A stretch of 64,000 bases of DNA. It comes from QAND01 sp003150225 (GTDB taxonomy: Bacteria > Bacillota > Clostridia > Christensenellales > QAND01). Under the pieces are notes generated by a model. That model saw nothing but the letters and a program-made list of their open reading frames with translations, searched no databases and was not told the origin of the DNA. Made by a program: the position numbers and the translations under genes. The DNA lies in contig NZ_CP076563.1 in assembly GCF_044357945.1 (NCBI RefSeq), positions 1,612,001-1,676,000 of the forward strand, given 5' to 3'. Positions 54,821-64,000 of this stretch are shown piece by piece (position 1 is the first letter of the stretch; every line of letters begins with the position of its first letter).

Positions 54821-55195
54821 ATGCCTACTATCAATCAATTGGTTCGCAAAGGCAGAACCAAGGTGGAGTATAAATCGACGGCTCCTATCCTGAAGAAGAG
54901 CCCCCAGAAGCGGGGCGTGTGCCTTGCCGTACGTACCATGACCCCTAAAAAGCCCAATTCGGCTCTGCGGAAGATCGCCCGTGTGCGTCTGGTAAACGGC
55001 ATGGAGGGTACCTGCTACATTCCCGGCGTGGGCCACAACCTGCAGGAGCACTCCGTGGTATTGATCCGCGGCGGCAGGGTGAAGGACCTTCCCGGTGTGC
55101 GGTACCACATCATCCGCGGCGCTTTGGATACCGCCGGCGTGGTGGGCAGGCAGCAGGCCCGCTCCCTTTACGGCACCAAGAAGCCCAAGAAATAA
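54821..55195 (+). CDS. rpsL: 30S ribosomal protein S12
   Basis: ATG 54821 follows TAAGGAGGA. The 124-aa protein has PTINQLVRKGRTKVEYKSTA at the start, the decoding-site loop TMTPKKPNSALRKIARVRL with the streptomycin-site Lys (TPKKPNSA) and GRVKDLPGVRYHIIRG, with a basic C-terminus. S12 sits at the decoding centre and controls accuracy. It leads the str operon rpsL-rpsG-fusA-tuf. Confidence 0.98.
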   Translation: MPTINQLVRKGRTKVEYKSTAPILKKSPQKRGVCLAVRTMTPKKPNSALRKIARVRLVNGMEGTCYIPGVGHNLQEHSVVLIRGGRVKDLPGVRYHIIRGALDTAGVVGRQQARSLYGTKKPKK

Positions 55196-55238
55196 AACGC
55201 TTTCTGCACAAGCCTTTTGAGCCAAAGGAGGAACGATC

Positions 55239-55709
55239 ATGCCTAGACGTGGCGGGGTGCCAAAACGTGAAGTTTTGCCCGATCCGATTTATAATAGTAC
55301 CGTTGTGACCAAGCTCATCAACCAGGTGATGCTGGATGGAAAGCGGGGCGTTGCCCAGCGGGTCTGCTATGACGCTTTCGACATCATCCGTGAGAAGACC
55401 GGCCAGGAGCCCATCGAGGTGTTTGACGCCTGTATGGAGAACATCAAGCCCCAGCTTGAGGTAAAGGCCCGCCGGGTGGGCGGCGCTACTTACCAGGTGC
55501 CCATTGAGATTCGGGTGGAGCGCCGGCAGACCCTGGGGATCCGGTGGCTGGTAACCTACTCTCGGGCCCGGTCTGAGAAAACCATGAAGGAGCGGCTGGC
55601 CGCGGAAATCATGGACGCTGCCAACGGTCAGGGGAACACCGTGAAGAAGCGGGAGGATACCCACCGGATGGCCGAGGCCAACAGAGCCTTTGCCCATTAC
55701 CGCTGGTAA
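55239..55709 (+). CDS. rpsG: 30S ribosomal protein S7
   Basis: ATG 55239 follows AAAGGAGG. The 156-aa protein shows PRRGGVPKREVLPDPIYNST, KLINQVMLDGKRGVAQRVCY and RVGGATYQVPIEIRVERR, then the conserved end NRAFAHYRW. S7 starts assembly of the 30S head and lines the mRNA exit and E site. In other bacteria it is the feedback repressor of the str operon. It is 43 nt after rpsL. Confidence 0.98.
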   Translation: MPRRGGVPKREVLPDPIYNSTVVTKLINQVMLDGKRGVAQRVCYDAFDIIREKTGQEPIEVFDACMENIKPQLEVKARRVGGATYQVPIEIRVERRQTLGIRWLVTYSRARSEKTMKERLAAEIMDAANGQGNTVKKREDTHRMAEANRAFAHYRW

Positions 55710-55730
55710 GCGAGCATCTGAATCGACAAG

Positions 55731-55772
55731 AATATTCCCCCTCTTTGGGGGAATATTAATGTATAATTTTTT
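55731..55772 (+). terminator. Attenuator-like hairpin between rpsG and fusA
   Basis: AATATTCCCCC (55731-55741) pairs perfectly with GGGGGAATATT (55747-55757) around TCTTT. A T-run follows at 55767-55772, nine bases after the stem, and includes TATAAT. It could reduce read-through into fusA, act as an RNA processing site, or be a weak promoter. Confidence 0.45.
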
Positions 55773-55798
55773 ATCTATGTTGGAAGGAGGGGACTGCT

Positions 55799-57862
<2,064 letters not shown>

Positions 57863-57922
57863 CGGCACATATTCAATGATAAATCTGAAATTCAACTGAT
57901 TTGAAGTCAAGGAGAGAGAGAA

Positions 57923-59131
57923 ATGGCGAAAGCGAAATTTGAGCGGACGAAGCCCCATGTAAACATTGGGACCATCGGGCACGTGGACCATGGCAAGACG
58001 ACGCTGACGGCGGCAATCACCATGGTGCTGAGCAAGCAGGGCCATGCGGAGGCGACGAAGTACGACGAGATCGACAAGGCGCCGGAAGAGCGGGAGCGTG
58101 GAATTACTATTAACACGGCGCACGTGGAGTATGAGACGGACAACCGTCACTATGCCCATGTGGACTGCCCCGGCCACGCGGACTATGTGAAGAACATGAT
58201 CACCGGGGCGGCGCAGATGGACGGTGCGATTCTGGTGGTAAGCGCGGCGGACGGCCCGATGCCCCAGACCCGGGAGCACATTCTGCTGGCCCGTCAGGTA
58301 GGGGTGCCGTACATCATCGTGTTCATGAACAAGGTGGACATGGTGGACGACGAGGAGCTGTTGGAGCTGGTGGAGATGGAGATCCGGGATCTGCTGAGCA
58401 CCTACGAGTTTCCCGGGGACGATATTCCGGTGATCCGTGGAAGCGCGCTGAAGGCGCTGGAGGCGGCGCAGAGCGACGCAGACGTAAGCAGCGATCCCTG
58501 GTGCAAACCCATCTTTGAGCTGATGGATGCGGTGGACAGCTACATTCCCACGCCGGAGCGTGCCAGCGATCTGCCGTTCCTGATGCCGGTAGAGGATGTA
58601 TTCAGCATCACGGGCCGCGGTACGGTAGCGACGGGGCGTGTGGAGCGCGGAACGGTAAAGATCCAGGATACGGTGGAGATCGTAGGTCTGCGGGAGACCC
58701 GGAGCACGGTGGTAACGGGAGTAGAGATGTTCCGGAAGCTGTTAGACCAGGCCATGGCGGGCGACAACATCGGGGTACTGCTGCGGGGCGTGCAGCGTAC
58801 GGAGATCGAGCGCGGGCAGGTGCTGGCGAAGCCGGGGACGATTCATCCCCACACCCATTTTAATGGTCAGGTATACGTGCTGACCAAGGAAGAGGGCGGC
58901 CGTCATACGCCGTTCTTCAACGGATACCGTCCGCAGTTTTACTTCCGGACCACGGACGTAACGGGAGTGATCAAGCTGCCGGAGGGCGTGGAGATGGTGA
59001 TGCCGGGCGACAACATCGACATGGAGATCACGCTGATCACGCCCATCGCGTTGGAGGAAGGGTTGCGGTTTGCAATCCGTGAGGGTGGCCGTACGGTAGC
59101 CTCTGGCGTTGTCACCGGCGTTATCGAGTAA
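57923..59131 (+). CDS. tuf: Elongation factor Tu
   Basis: ATG 57923 follows CAAGGAGAGAG. The 402-aa protein has HVNIGTIGHVDHGKTTLTAA, DCPGHADYVKNMITGAAQMD, FMNKVDMVDDEELLELVEME and the beta-barrel domains II and III. It carries aminoacyl-tRNA to the ribosome. Codon choice differs from its neighbours: in the first 73 codons, Thr is ACG in 7 of 10 cases and Ala is GCG in 7 of 8, whereas the start of fusA uses ACC for 12 of 12 Thr. A strong terminator ends the operon. Confidence 0.98.
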   Translation: MAKAKFERTKPHVNIGTIGHVDHGKTTLTAAITMVLSKQGHAEATKYDEIDKAPEERERGITINTAHVEYETDNRHYAHVDCPGHADYVKNMITGAAQMDGAILVVSAADGPMPQTREHILLARQVGVPYIIVFMNKVDMVDDEELLELVEMEIRDLLSTYEFPGDDIPVIRGSALKALEAAQSDADVSSDPWCKPIFELMDAVDSYIPTPERASDLPFLMPVEDVFSITGRGTVATGRVERGTVKIQDTVEIVGLRETRSTVVTGVEMFRKLLDQAMAGDNIGVLLRGVQRTEIERGQVLAKPGTIHPHTHFNGQVYVLTKEEGGRHTPFFNGYRPQFYFRTTDVTGVIKLPEGVEMVMPGDNIDMEITLITPIALEEGLRFAIREGGRTVASGVVTGVIE

Positions 59132-59143
59132 GCAAACGATGGT

Positions 59144-59183
59144 GATTTGGCCATGGCTTGACGCCATGGCCAAATCTTTTTTT
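59144..59183 (+). terminator. Terminator of the str operon
   Basis: GATTTGGCCATGGC-TTGAC-GCCATGGCCAAATC is a perfect 14-bp stem followed by seven T, 12 nt after the tuf stop. Confidence 0.95.
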
Positions 59184-59215
59184 GAAAGAAATGCGAGAAA
59201 ATTGACAACAACCCC

Positions 59216-59244
59216 TTTACAGAAGGGGCTTGTATCATTATAAT
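59216..59244 (+). promoter_or_regulatory. Promoter of the S10 operon
   Basis: TTTACA (59216-59221), 17 bp and a perfect TATAAT (59239-59244). A TTGACA lies 18 bp further upstream but at poor spacing. Confidence 0.7.
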
Positions 59245-59249
59245 CTATT

Positions 59250-59423
59250 ATTGCTGCGCCATGTGCGCTTAGGGTTGAAGCGGGAGGTTGCCGGCCTCGG
59301 CAAGCCGGGTAATTCTCGCGGACCAGTCCGAAAATCGGGCGGCGGGTTCCCGCCGTAAAAAATTAAATTACGGCACACCCGGCACAGTGTACTTGGGAAC
59401 CACGCATACAAGGAGGTAAAAAT
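59250..59423 (+). promoter_or_regulatory. Structured S10-operon leader RNA
   Basis: The leader of about 175 nt holds an outer stem GCGGGAG (59280-59286) with TTCTCGC (59313-59319, two GU pairs) and an inner perfect hairpin TTGCCG-GCCT-CGGCAA (59288-59303). An asymmetric loop GCCGGGTAA lies on the 3' side. A second hairpin CGGCGGG-TT-CCCGCCG spans 59340-59355. Such nested forms are typical of ribosomal-protein leaders that bind their own product. The bound protein is unknown here. Confidence 0.55.
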
Positions 59424-59732
59424 ATGCCGAGTCAGAAGATCAGAATCAAATTGAAGGCTTATGACCACAATCTCATCGACCAGTCGGCGGAACGCATTGT
59501 GGACACCGCCAAGAGGAGCGGCGCTCAGATTTCTGGCCCCATTCCCCTTCCCACTCAGAAGGAGATCGTCACCATTCTGCGTTCCCCCCACAAGTATAAG
59601 GATTCCCGGGAGCAGTTTGAGATCAAGACCCACAAACGCATCATCGATATTTTGGAGCCCACCAGCAAGACCGTGGATGCTCTGATGAGGCTGGATCTGC
59701 CCGCCGGTGTTGATATCGAGATCAAGCTTTAA
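59424..59732 (+). CDS. rpsJ: 30S ribosomal protein S10
   Basis: ATG 59424 follows CAAGGAGGT. The 102-aa protein contains KIRIKLKAYDHNLIDQSAER, the PLPTQKEIVTILRSPHK loop and KTHKRIIDILEPTSKTVDAL. S10 is a 30S head protein and, as NusE, an antitermination partner of NusB. It leads the S10 operon. Length is standard. Confidence 0.98.
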   Translation: MPSQKIRIKLKAYDHNLIDQSAERIVDTAKRSGAQISGPIPLPTQKEIVTILRSPHKYKDSREQFEIKTHKRIIDILEPTSKTVDALMRLDLPAGVDIEIKL

Positions 59733-59756
59733 TACGGGCCAAAGAGGTGATTTGAC

Positions 59757-60386
59757 ATGAAGAAAGCGATTATGGCAAAAAAGCTGGGTATGACCCGTGT
59801 ATTTGCAGATGACGGCACCGTGGTCCCCGTGACCGTGCTGGAGGCCGGCCCCTGCTACGTGGTGCAGAAGAAGACCCTGGAGAAAGACGGCTATGAGGCC
59901 GTGCAGCTTGGGTTTGGCGCTACCCGTGAAAAGCTGGTCAACAAGCCCATGCGCGGCCATCTGAACAAGGCCGGCGTTGGCCTTCTTCGGAAGGTAAAGG
60001 AGTTTAAGCTGGACGATTGCGCCAGCCTAGAGCTGGGCCAGGAACTGAAGGCCGATGTATTCGCCAAGGGCGATGTGGTGGACGTGACCGGTATCAGCAA
60101 GGGCAAGGGCTTTGCCGGCAACATCAAGCGGCACGGCGCTTCCCGTGGCCGGATGACCCACGGCAGCGGATTCCACCGCGCCCCCGGCAGCATGAGCGCC
60201 AACAGCGATCCCAGCAAGGTGTTTAAATCCAAGAAGCTTCCCGGACACATGGGCAGCGTGCGGATTACCACCCAGAACCTGACCGTAGTGGATGTGGACG
60301 TTGACAAGAACGTCATCCTGGTAAAGGGCTCCGTTCCCGGACCCAACGGCGCTGTCGTATCGATCCTCGACGCCGCCAAAAACTGA
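59757..60386 (+). CDS. rplC: 50S ribosomal protein L3
   Basis: ATG 59757 follows AAAGAGGTGA. The 209-aa protein starts KKAIMAKKLGMTRVFADDGT and has the conserved central loop GFAGNIKRHGASRGRMTHGS with HRAPGSMSANSDPSKVFK and the end VKGSVPGPNGAVVSI. L3 binds 23S rRNA early in assembly and reaches towards the peptidyl transferase centre. It is 24 nt after rpsJ. Confidence 0.98.
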   Translation: MKKAIMAKKLGMTRVFADDGTVVPVTVLEAGPCYVVQKKTLEKDGYEAVQLGFGATREKLVNKPMRGHLNKAGVGLLRKVKEFKLDDCASLELGQELKADVFAKGDVVDVTGISKGKGFAGNIKRHGASRGRMTHGSGFHRAPGSMSANSDPSKVFKSKKLPGHMGSVRITTQNLTVVDVDVDKNVILVKGSVPGPNGAVVSILDAAKN

Positions 60387-60406
60387 TCGTAAGGAGGATA
60401 TGACCT

Positions 60407-61033
60407 ATGCCAAAGGTTGCAGTATATAAAATGGACGGCACCGTGGCCGGGGAAATGGAGCTGAACGACGCCGTGTTTGGCGTTGAGCCCAACGAATCGG
60501 CCATTCACCAGGTAGTCGTTGCCCAGCTGGCCAACCGGCGCCAGGGCACCCAGAGCGCTCTGACCCGGGCTGAGGTCTCCGGCGGCGGCATCAAGCCCTG
60601 GAGGCAGAAGGGCACTGGCCGTGCCCGCCAGGGCAGCACCCGCTCTCCCCAGTGGAGGCATGGCGGCGTGGTATTTGCTCCCAAACCCCGGAGCTACCGT
60701 CAGGACGTGAACAAGAAGGTCCGGCGGCTGGCTATGTTGAGCGCCCTGTCCGCCAAGGTGCAGAATGGAGAGCTCATCGTGCTGGAGAGCCTTTCCTTTG
60801 AAAAGCCCCGTACCAAGGATATGGTGGCTGTGCTGGATGCCCTGAAGGTGGCGGAGAAGTCCCTTCTGGTGCTGCCCGGCCCCGACGCCAACGTGGAGCT
60901 TTCCGCCCGGAACATTCCCAGCGTGAAGACCACCCTTTGCGGCACCCTCAACGTATATGACATCGTCAATGCCCGGCGCTTGGTCATCACCCAAGACGCC
61001 GTCAACAAGGTAACGGAGGTGTACTCCAAGTGA
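60407..61033 (+). CDS. rplD: 50S ribosomal protein L4
   Basis: ATG 60407 follows AAGGAGGAT. The 208-aa product has the extended loop KPWRQKGTGRARQGSTRSPQ and WRHGGVVFAPKPRSYRQDVN, which lines the exit tunnel and is a macrolide-resistance site. The C-terminal globular part contains RNIPSVKTTLCGTLNVYDIV. In enterobacteria L4 represses the S10 operon; this may not hold here. The stop overlaps the rplW start (GTGA). Confidence 0.98.
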   Translation: MPKVAVYKMDGTVAGEMELNDAVFGVEPNESAIHQVVVAQLANRRQGTQSALTRAEVSGGGIKPWRQKGTGRARQGSTRSPQWRHGGVVFAPKPRSYRQDVNKKVRRLAMLSALSAKVQNGELIVLESLSFEKPRTKDMVAVLDALKVAEKSLLVLPGPDANVELSARNIPSVKTTLCGTLNVYDIVNARRLVITQDAVNKVTEVYSK

Positions 61034-61326
61034 AGAGCCCCTATGATATCATCCTGAAGCCCGTCATGACCGAGAAGTCCTACGACGGCTTGGCGGATAA
61101 ACGTTATGCCTTCCTGGTTCACCCTGACGCCAACAAAACCGAAGTGAAGCAGGCCGTGGAGGCTGCCTTCGGCGTGAAGGTGGAGAAGGTCAACATCATG
61201 AACAAGCAGGGCAAGCTGAAGCGCCAGGGCCGGTTTATCGGCCGCAGGTCTGCCACCAAAAAGGCCTATGTGCAGCTCACCCCCGACAGCAAGACCATCG
61301 AATTCTTCGAGGGTATGGCGCAGTAA
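61030..61326 (+). CDS. rplW: 50S ribosomal protein L23
   Basis: The GTG start at 61030 overlaps the rplD stop by 4 nt, so translation is coupled. The 98-aa protein has YDIILKPVMTEKSYDGLADK, VHPDANKTEVKQAVEAAFGV and the basic loop NKQGKLKRQGRFIGRRSATK. L23 sits at the tunnel exit and docks trigger factor and SRP. Length is typical. Confidence 0.97.
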   Translation: MKSPYDIILKPVMTEKSYDGLADKRYAFLVHPDANKTEVKQAVEAAFGVKVEKVNIMNKQGKLKRQGRFIGRRSATKKAYVQLTPDSKTIEFFEGMAQ

Positions 61327-61353
61327 CAGCAAAGAATTTGGGAGGAAACGGAT

Positions 61354-62187
61354 ATGGCTATCATCAAATATAAGCCGACTTCTCCGGCAAGAAGGTTCAT
61401 GACCGTCACGGATTACTCCGTGATCACCACCAACGAACCCGAGAAGTCCCTAACTACCGACCTTCGGCATAAGGCCGGCCGCAACGCCCAGGGAAGGATC
61501 ACCATCCGGCACCGGGGCGGCGGAGCCAAGCGGAAGTATCGGATCATCGACTTTAAGCGGAATAAGGACGGCATCCCCGCCAAGGTCGCGACCATTGAGT
61601 ACGATCCCAACCGGTCCGCGTTTATCGCTCTTCTGCATTACGCCGATGGCGAGAAGCGGTACATCATCGCGCCCCTGGGGCTGAAGGTGGGCGACACCGT
61701 TATGAGCGGCGAGACCGCCGACATCATGCCGGGCAACTGCCTGCCCATCATCAATATCCCCCTGGGCACCATCATCCACAACATTGAGATCCAGGCCGGC
61801 AAGGGCGGCCAGCTCTGCCGGAGCGCCGGCAACAGCGCCCAGCTGATGGCCAAGGAGGGCAAATACGCCCAGGTTCGTCTGCCCAGCGGCGAGGTTCGGA
61901 TGGTTCCCATGAACGCCCGGGCCACCATCGGCCAGGTCAGCAATGAGGACCACGAGAACGTGTCTTTGGGAAAAGCCGGCCGCAAGCGCCATCTGGGCAT
62001 CCGGCCCACGGTCCGCGGTTCCGTCATGAACCCCAACGACCATCCCCACGGCGGCGGCGAGGGCAAGAGCCCCATCGGCCGTCCCGGTCCTGTTACCCCC
62101 TGGGGCAAGCCCGCTTTGGGCCACAAGACCCGGAAGAAGAACGCGCCCTCGGATAAGTACATCGTCCGTCGCCGCGGCGCCAAGTAA
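61354..62187 (+). CDS. rplB: 50S ribosomal protein L2
   Basis: ATG 61354 follows TGGGAGGA. The 277-aa protein has KYKPTSPARRFMTVTDYS, the basic GRITIRHRGGGAKRKYRIID stretch, RLPSGEVRMVPMNARATIGQ and the C-terminal RGSVMNPNDHPHGGGEGK, which reaches the peptidyl transferase centre with the conserved His. L2 is needed for subunit joining and tRNA binding. Confidence 0.98.
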   Translation: MAIIKYKPTSPARRFMTVTDYSVITTNEPEKSLTTDLRHKAGRNAQGRITIRHRGGGAKRKYRIIDFKRNKDGIPAKVATIEYDPNRSAFIALLHYADGEKRYIIAPLGLKVGDTVMSGETADIMPGNCLPIINIPLGTIIHNIEIQAGKGGQLCRSAGNSAQLMAKEGKYAQVRLPSGEVRMVPMNARATIGQVSNEDHENVSLGKAGRKRHLGIRPTVRGSVMNPNDHPHGGGEGKSPIGRPGPVTPWGKPALGHKTRKKNAPSDKYIVRRRGAK

Positions 62188-62205
62188 GAAGGAGGCTTTA
62201 CTGAT

Positions 62206-62487
62206 ATGTCACGTTCTGTTAAAAAAGGACCCTATGTCAGCGAGCGCTTGTTGGGCAAAATCCGTGCCATGAATGAAGCCAACGAGAAAAAAGTGTTGAA
62301 AACCTGGTCCCGTGCTTCCACCATTTTCCCCGACATGGTGGGTCACACCATCGCCGTTCACGATGGCCGGAAACACGTGCCCGTATATATCATCGAAGAC
62401 ATGGTTGGACATAAGCTCGGCGAGTTTGCGCCCACCCGGACCTACCGCGGCCATGCCGGCAGCGAGAAGTCCTCTTCGTCCAGGTAA
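62206..62487 (+). CDS. rpsS: 30S ribosomal protein S19
   Basis: ATG 62206 follows AGAAGGAGG. The 93-aa protein has SRSVKKGPYVSERLLGKIRA, TWSRASTIFPDMVGHTIAVH, then DGRKHVPVYI and MVGHKLGEFAPTRTYRGHAG. S19 is part of the 30S head near the tRNA A site. It is 18 nt after rplB. Length is standard. Confidence 0.98.
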   Translation: MSRSVKKGPYVSERLLGKIRAMNEANEKKVLKTWSRASTIFPDMVGHTIAVHDGRKHVPVYIIEDMVGHKLGEFAPTRTYRGHAGSEKSSSSR

Positions 62488-62503
62488 GGAGGACCAGTAG
62501 ATT

Positions 62504-62890
62504 ATGGCTACCAGACAAGATCAAAAGGCAAAAGCCAGAAAGGCCAACCGGGAGACCCGGCCCCATGCCGTGGCCCGGTATGTGCGCATCAGTCCCCGCA
62601 AGGTGAAGAGCGTCATCGATATGGTTCGCGGCAAGTCCGTGGCCGAGGCTGAGGCCATCCTCACCTATTCCCCCCGGGGTGCCAGCGAGGTGGTCGGCAA
62701 GCTTGTGAAGAGCGCAGCCGCCAATGCCGAGAATAACATGGATATCCCCCGGGATTCCCTTTACATCGCCGAGATCTATGCTGACCAGGGACCTACCCTC
62801 AAACGGTATCAGCCCCGCGCCCAGGGAAGAGCGTATCAGATCCTGAAGCGCACCAGCCACATCACGGTTATCCTGGATCAGGTAAGGTAG
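62504..62890 (+). CDS. rplV: 50S ribosomal protein L22
   Basis: ATG 62504 follows TAAGGAGGA. The 128-aa protein has an extra Lys/Arg/Ala-rich N-terminal stretch (QDQKAKARKANRETRP), then the L22 core AVARYVRISPRKVKSVIDMV. A tunnel beta-hairpin (AEIYADQGPTLKRYQPRAQG) and RAYQILKRTSHITVILDQ follow. The hairpin lines the exit tunnel. Usual length is about 110; the extension lies at the N-terminus. Confidence 0.97.
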   Translation: MATRQDQKAKARKANRETRPHAVARYVRISPRKVKSVIDMVRGKSVAEAEAILTYSPRGASEVVGKLVKSAAANAENNMDIPRDSLYIAEIYADQGPTLKRYQPRAQGRAYQILKRTSHITVILDQVR

Positions 62891-62900
62891 GAGGTATAAT

Positions 62901-63611
62901 ATGGGACAGAAAGTCAATCCCCACGGTTTTCGGGTCGGCGTAATCAAGGACTGGGATACCCGTTGGTTCGCCTCCAAAAAGGACTTCGCCGATTTCCTCA
63001 TTGAGGATAATGAAATCCGCAAGTTCCTGAAGAAGAAGCTCTACGCTGCCGGCATCGCCCGCATCGAGATCGAGCGGGCGGTCAACAAGATCAGCGTGAA
63101 TATCCACACTGCCAAGCCCGGCATCGTCATCGGCCGGGGCGGCACCGGGGTGGAGGCCGTAAAGGCCGATCTCGCGAAGCTCACCGGTAAGGCTGTGAAT
63201 GTGAACATCATCGAGGTGAAGCATTCCGAGACCGACGCCCAGCTTGTGGCGGAGAACGTGGCCAGCCAGCTGGAGCGGCGGATTTCTTTCCGCCGGGCTA
63301 TGAAGCAGTCCATCGGCCGGGCCATGAAGGCCGGCGCCAAAGGCGTAAAGATCACCTGCGGCGGCCGTCTGGGCGGCGCGGAGATCGCCCGGGTGGAGAG
63401 CTACCATGAGGGCAGCATTCCCCTGCAGACCCTGCGGGCCGACATCGATTACGGCTTCGCTGAGGCCCATACCACCTATGGCCGCATCGGCGTCAAGGTA
63501 TGGATCTACAAGGGCGAGGTACTTGGAAAGAATTTGATCAGACCTGCTGTCAAAGCCCCCAATTCGGGCCGCAACCAGCGGCGTCAAGCTCCGGAAGGAG
63601 GCAGAAGATAA
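62901..63611 (+). CDS. rpsC: 30S ribosomal protein S3
   Basis: ATG 62901 follows GTAGGAGGTA. The 236-aa protein starts GQKVNPHGFRVGVIKDWDTR and has a type II KH domain (KPGIVIGRGGTGVEAVKADL). The C-terminal domain includes RAMKAGAKGVKITCGGRLGG and DYGFAEAHTTYGRIGVKVWI. S3 guides mRNA entry and helicase activity of the ribosome. rplP begins after 1 nt. Confidence 0.98.
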   Translation: MGQKVNPHGFRVGVIKDWDTRWFASKKDFADFLIEDNEIRKFLKKKLYAAGIARIEIERAVNKISVNIHTAKPGIVIGRGGTGVEAVKADLAKLTGKAVNVNIIEVKHSETDAQLVAENVASQLERRISFRRAMKQSIGRAMKAGAKGVKITCGGRLGGAEIARVESYHEGSIPLQTLRADIDYGFAEAHTTYGRIGVKVWIYKGEVLGKNLIRPAVKAPNSGRNQRRQAPEGGRR

Positions 63612-63612
63612 G

Positions 63613-64000
63613 ATGTTAATGCCAAAACGCGTCAAACGGAGAAGGGTTCACCGCGGCCGTATGAAGGGCACCGAGTCCCGGGGCATCACCGTGGCCTACG
63701 GCGATTATGGCCTGGTAGCGCTGGATCCCTGCTGGATCACCAGCAATCAGATTGAGGCAGCCCGTATCGCCATGACCCGGTACACCCGCCGTGGCGGCCA
63801 GGTATGGATTAAGATATTCCCCCACAAGCCCGTCACCGAGAAGCCCGCTGAGACCCGGATGGGAAGCGGCAAGGGCAGCCCGGAGTACTGGGTGGCTGTG
63901 GTCCGGCCCGGCAAGGTGCTCTTTGAGATCGCCGGCGTGCCGGAGGAGACCGCACGTGAGGCCCTGCGCCTCGCCATGCATAAACTGCCTTGCAGGTGCA
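63613..64000 (+). CDS. rplP: 50S ribosomal protein L16 (3' end outside window)
   Basis: ATG 63613 follows GGAAGGAGG at a longer spacing, 1 nt after rpsC. The first 129 codons are present; the usual length is about 140-147. Motifs are MPKRVKRRRVHRGRMKG, WITSNQIEAARIAMTRYTRR, KIFPHKPVTEKPAETRMGSG and EYWVAVVRPGKVLFEIAG. L16 helps position tRNA at the A site. The S10 operon normally continues with rpmC and rpsQ. Confidence 0.97.
   Translation, partial: MLMPKRVKRRRVHRGRMKGTESRGITVAYGDYGLVALDPCWITSNQIEAARIAMTRYTRRGGQVWIKIFPHKPVTEKPAETRMGSGKGSPEYWVAVVRPGKVLFEIAGVPEETAREALRLAMHKLPCRC

Overview
The window is a chromosomal segment of a Gram-positive, endospore-forming, fermentative member of the Clostridia. 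Evidence is spoIIE, spoVT and a SpoVB-type flippase, a bifunctional AdhE under Rex-like sites, a Spo0A box, clostridial-style RBSs, GTG/TTG starts and a Tn4451-like recombinase. The core is GC-rich (heavy NNC/NNG codon use); the first 8.6 kb is visibly AT-richer. No species call is made.

Layout. (1) 1-660: a truncated secreted surface protein. (2) About 1.0-2.87 kb: a decayed Tn4451-type element. A large serine recombinase has lost its C-terminal half and is joined to the tail of TnpV; two small genes follow. The element interrupts a phage tail gene. (3) 2.88-8.64 kb: the tail and lysis end of a prophage (tail-tip protein, DUF859-like fibre, GH25-LysM endolysin, holin-like proteins). (4) 8.7-16.4 kb: spoIIE, a small conserved gene, tilS, hpt, ftsH and a divergent PRPP synthase. 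(5) 16.4-21.0 kb: a threonine aldolase, then a secreted dockerin-tagged glucosaminidase next to a membrane-anchored cohesin protein. (6) 21.1-29.7 kb: a murC-type ligase divergent from glmU-pth-mfd and a PrsA-like foldase. (7) 29.8-32.6 kb: a metal-efflux operon (separate HMA chaperone, P1B ATPase, ArsR repressor). (8) 32.6-42.4 kb: spoVT, adhE, CapA, GNAT, the SpoVB-like flippase, MazG, HU and an S4 RNA-binding protein. (9) 42.4-46.7 kb: ispF, an unrecognised membrane beta-propeller-like protein, radA and a YacL-type PIN-TRAM protein. (10) 47.1-64.0 kb: rpoB-rpoC, rpsL-rpsG-fusA-tuf, and the S10 operon up to a partial rplP.

The order closely follows the origin-proximal yab/yac region of Bacillus (spoIIE-tilS-hpt-ftsH; glmU-pth-mfd; spoVT-spoVB-mazG-yabO; radA-yacL; rpoBC-str-S10). 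There are instructive departures: no disA between radA and yacL, no rplKAJL before rpoB, no ispD beside ispF, no yabP/yabQ/divIC after the S4 gene, and accessory genes (metal efflux, adhE, capA, GNAT) spliced between mfd and spoVB.

The best candidates for new biology are the adjacent cohesin/dockerin wall-hydrolase pair, the structured leader upstream of rpsJ, the paired Rex-like sites around the adhE promoter, the coiled-coil insertion in the parvulin foldase, and the codon-usage break at tuf.
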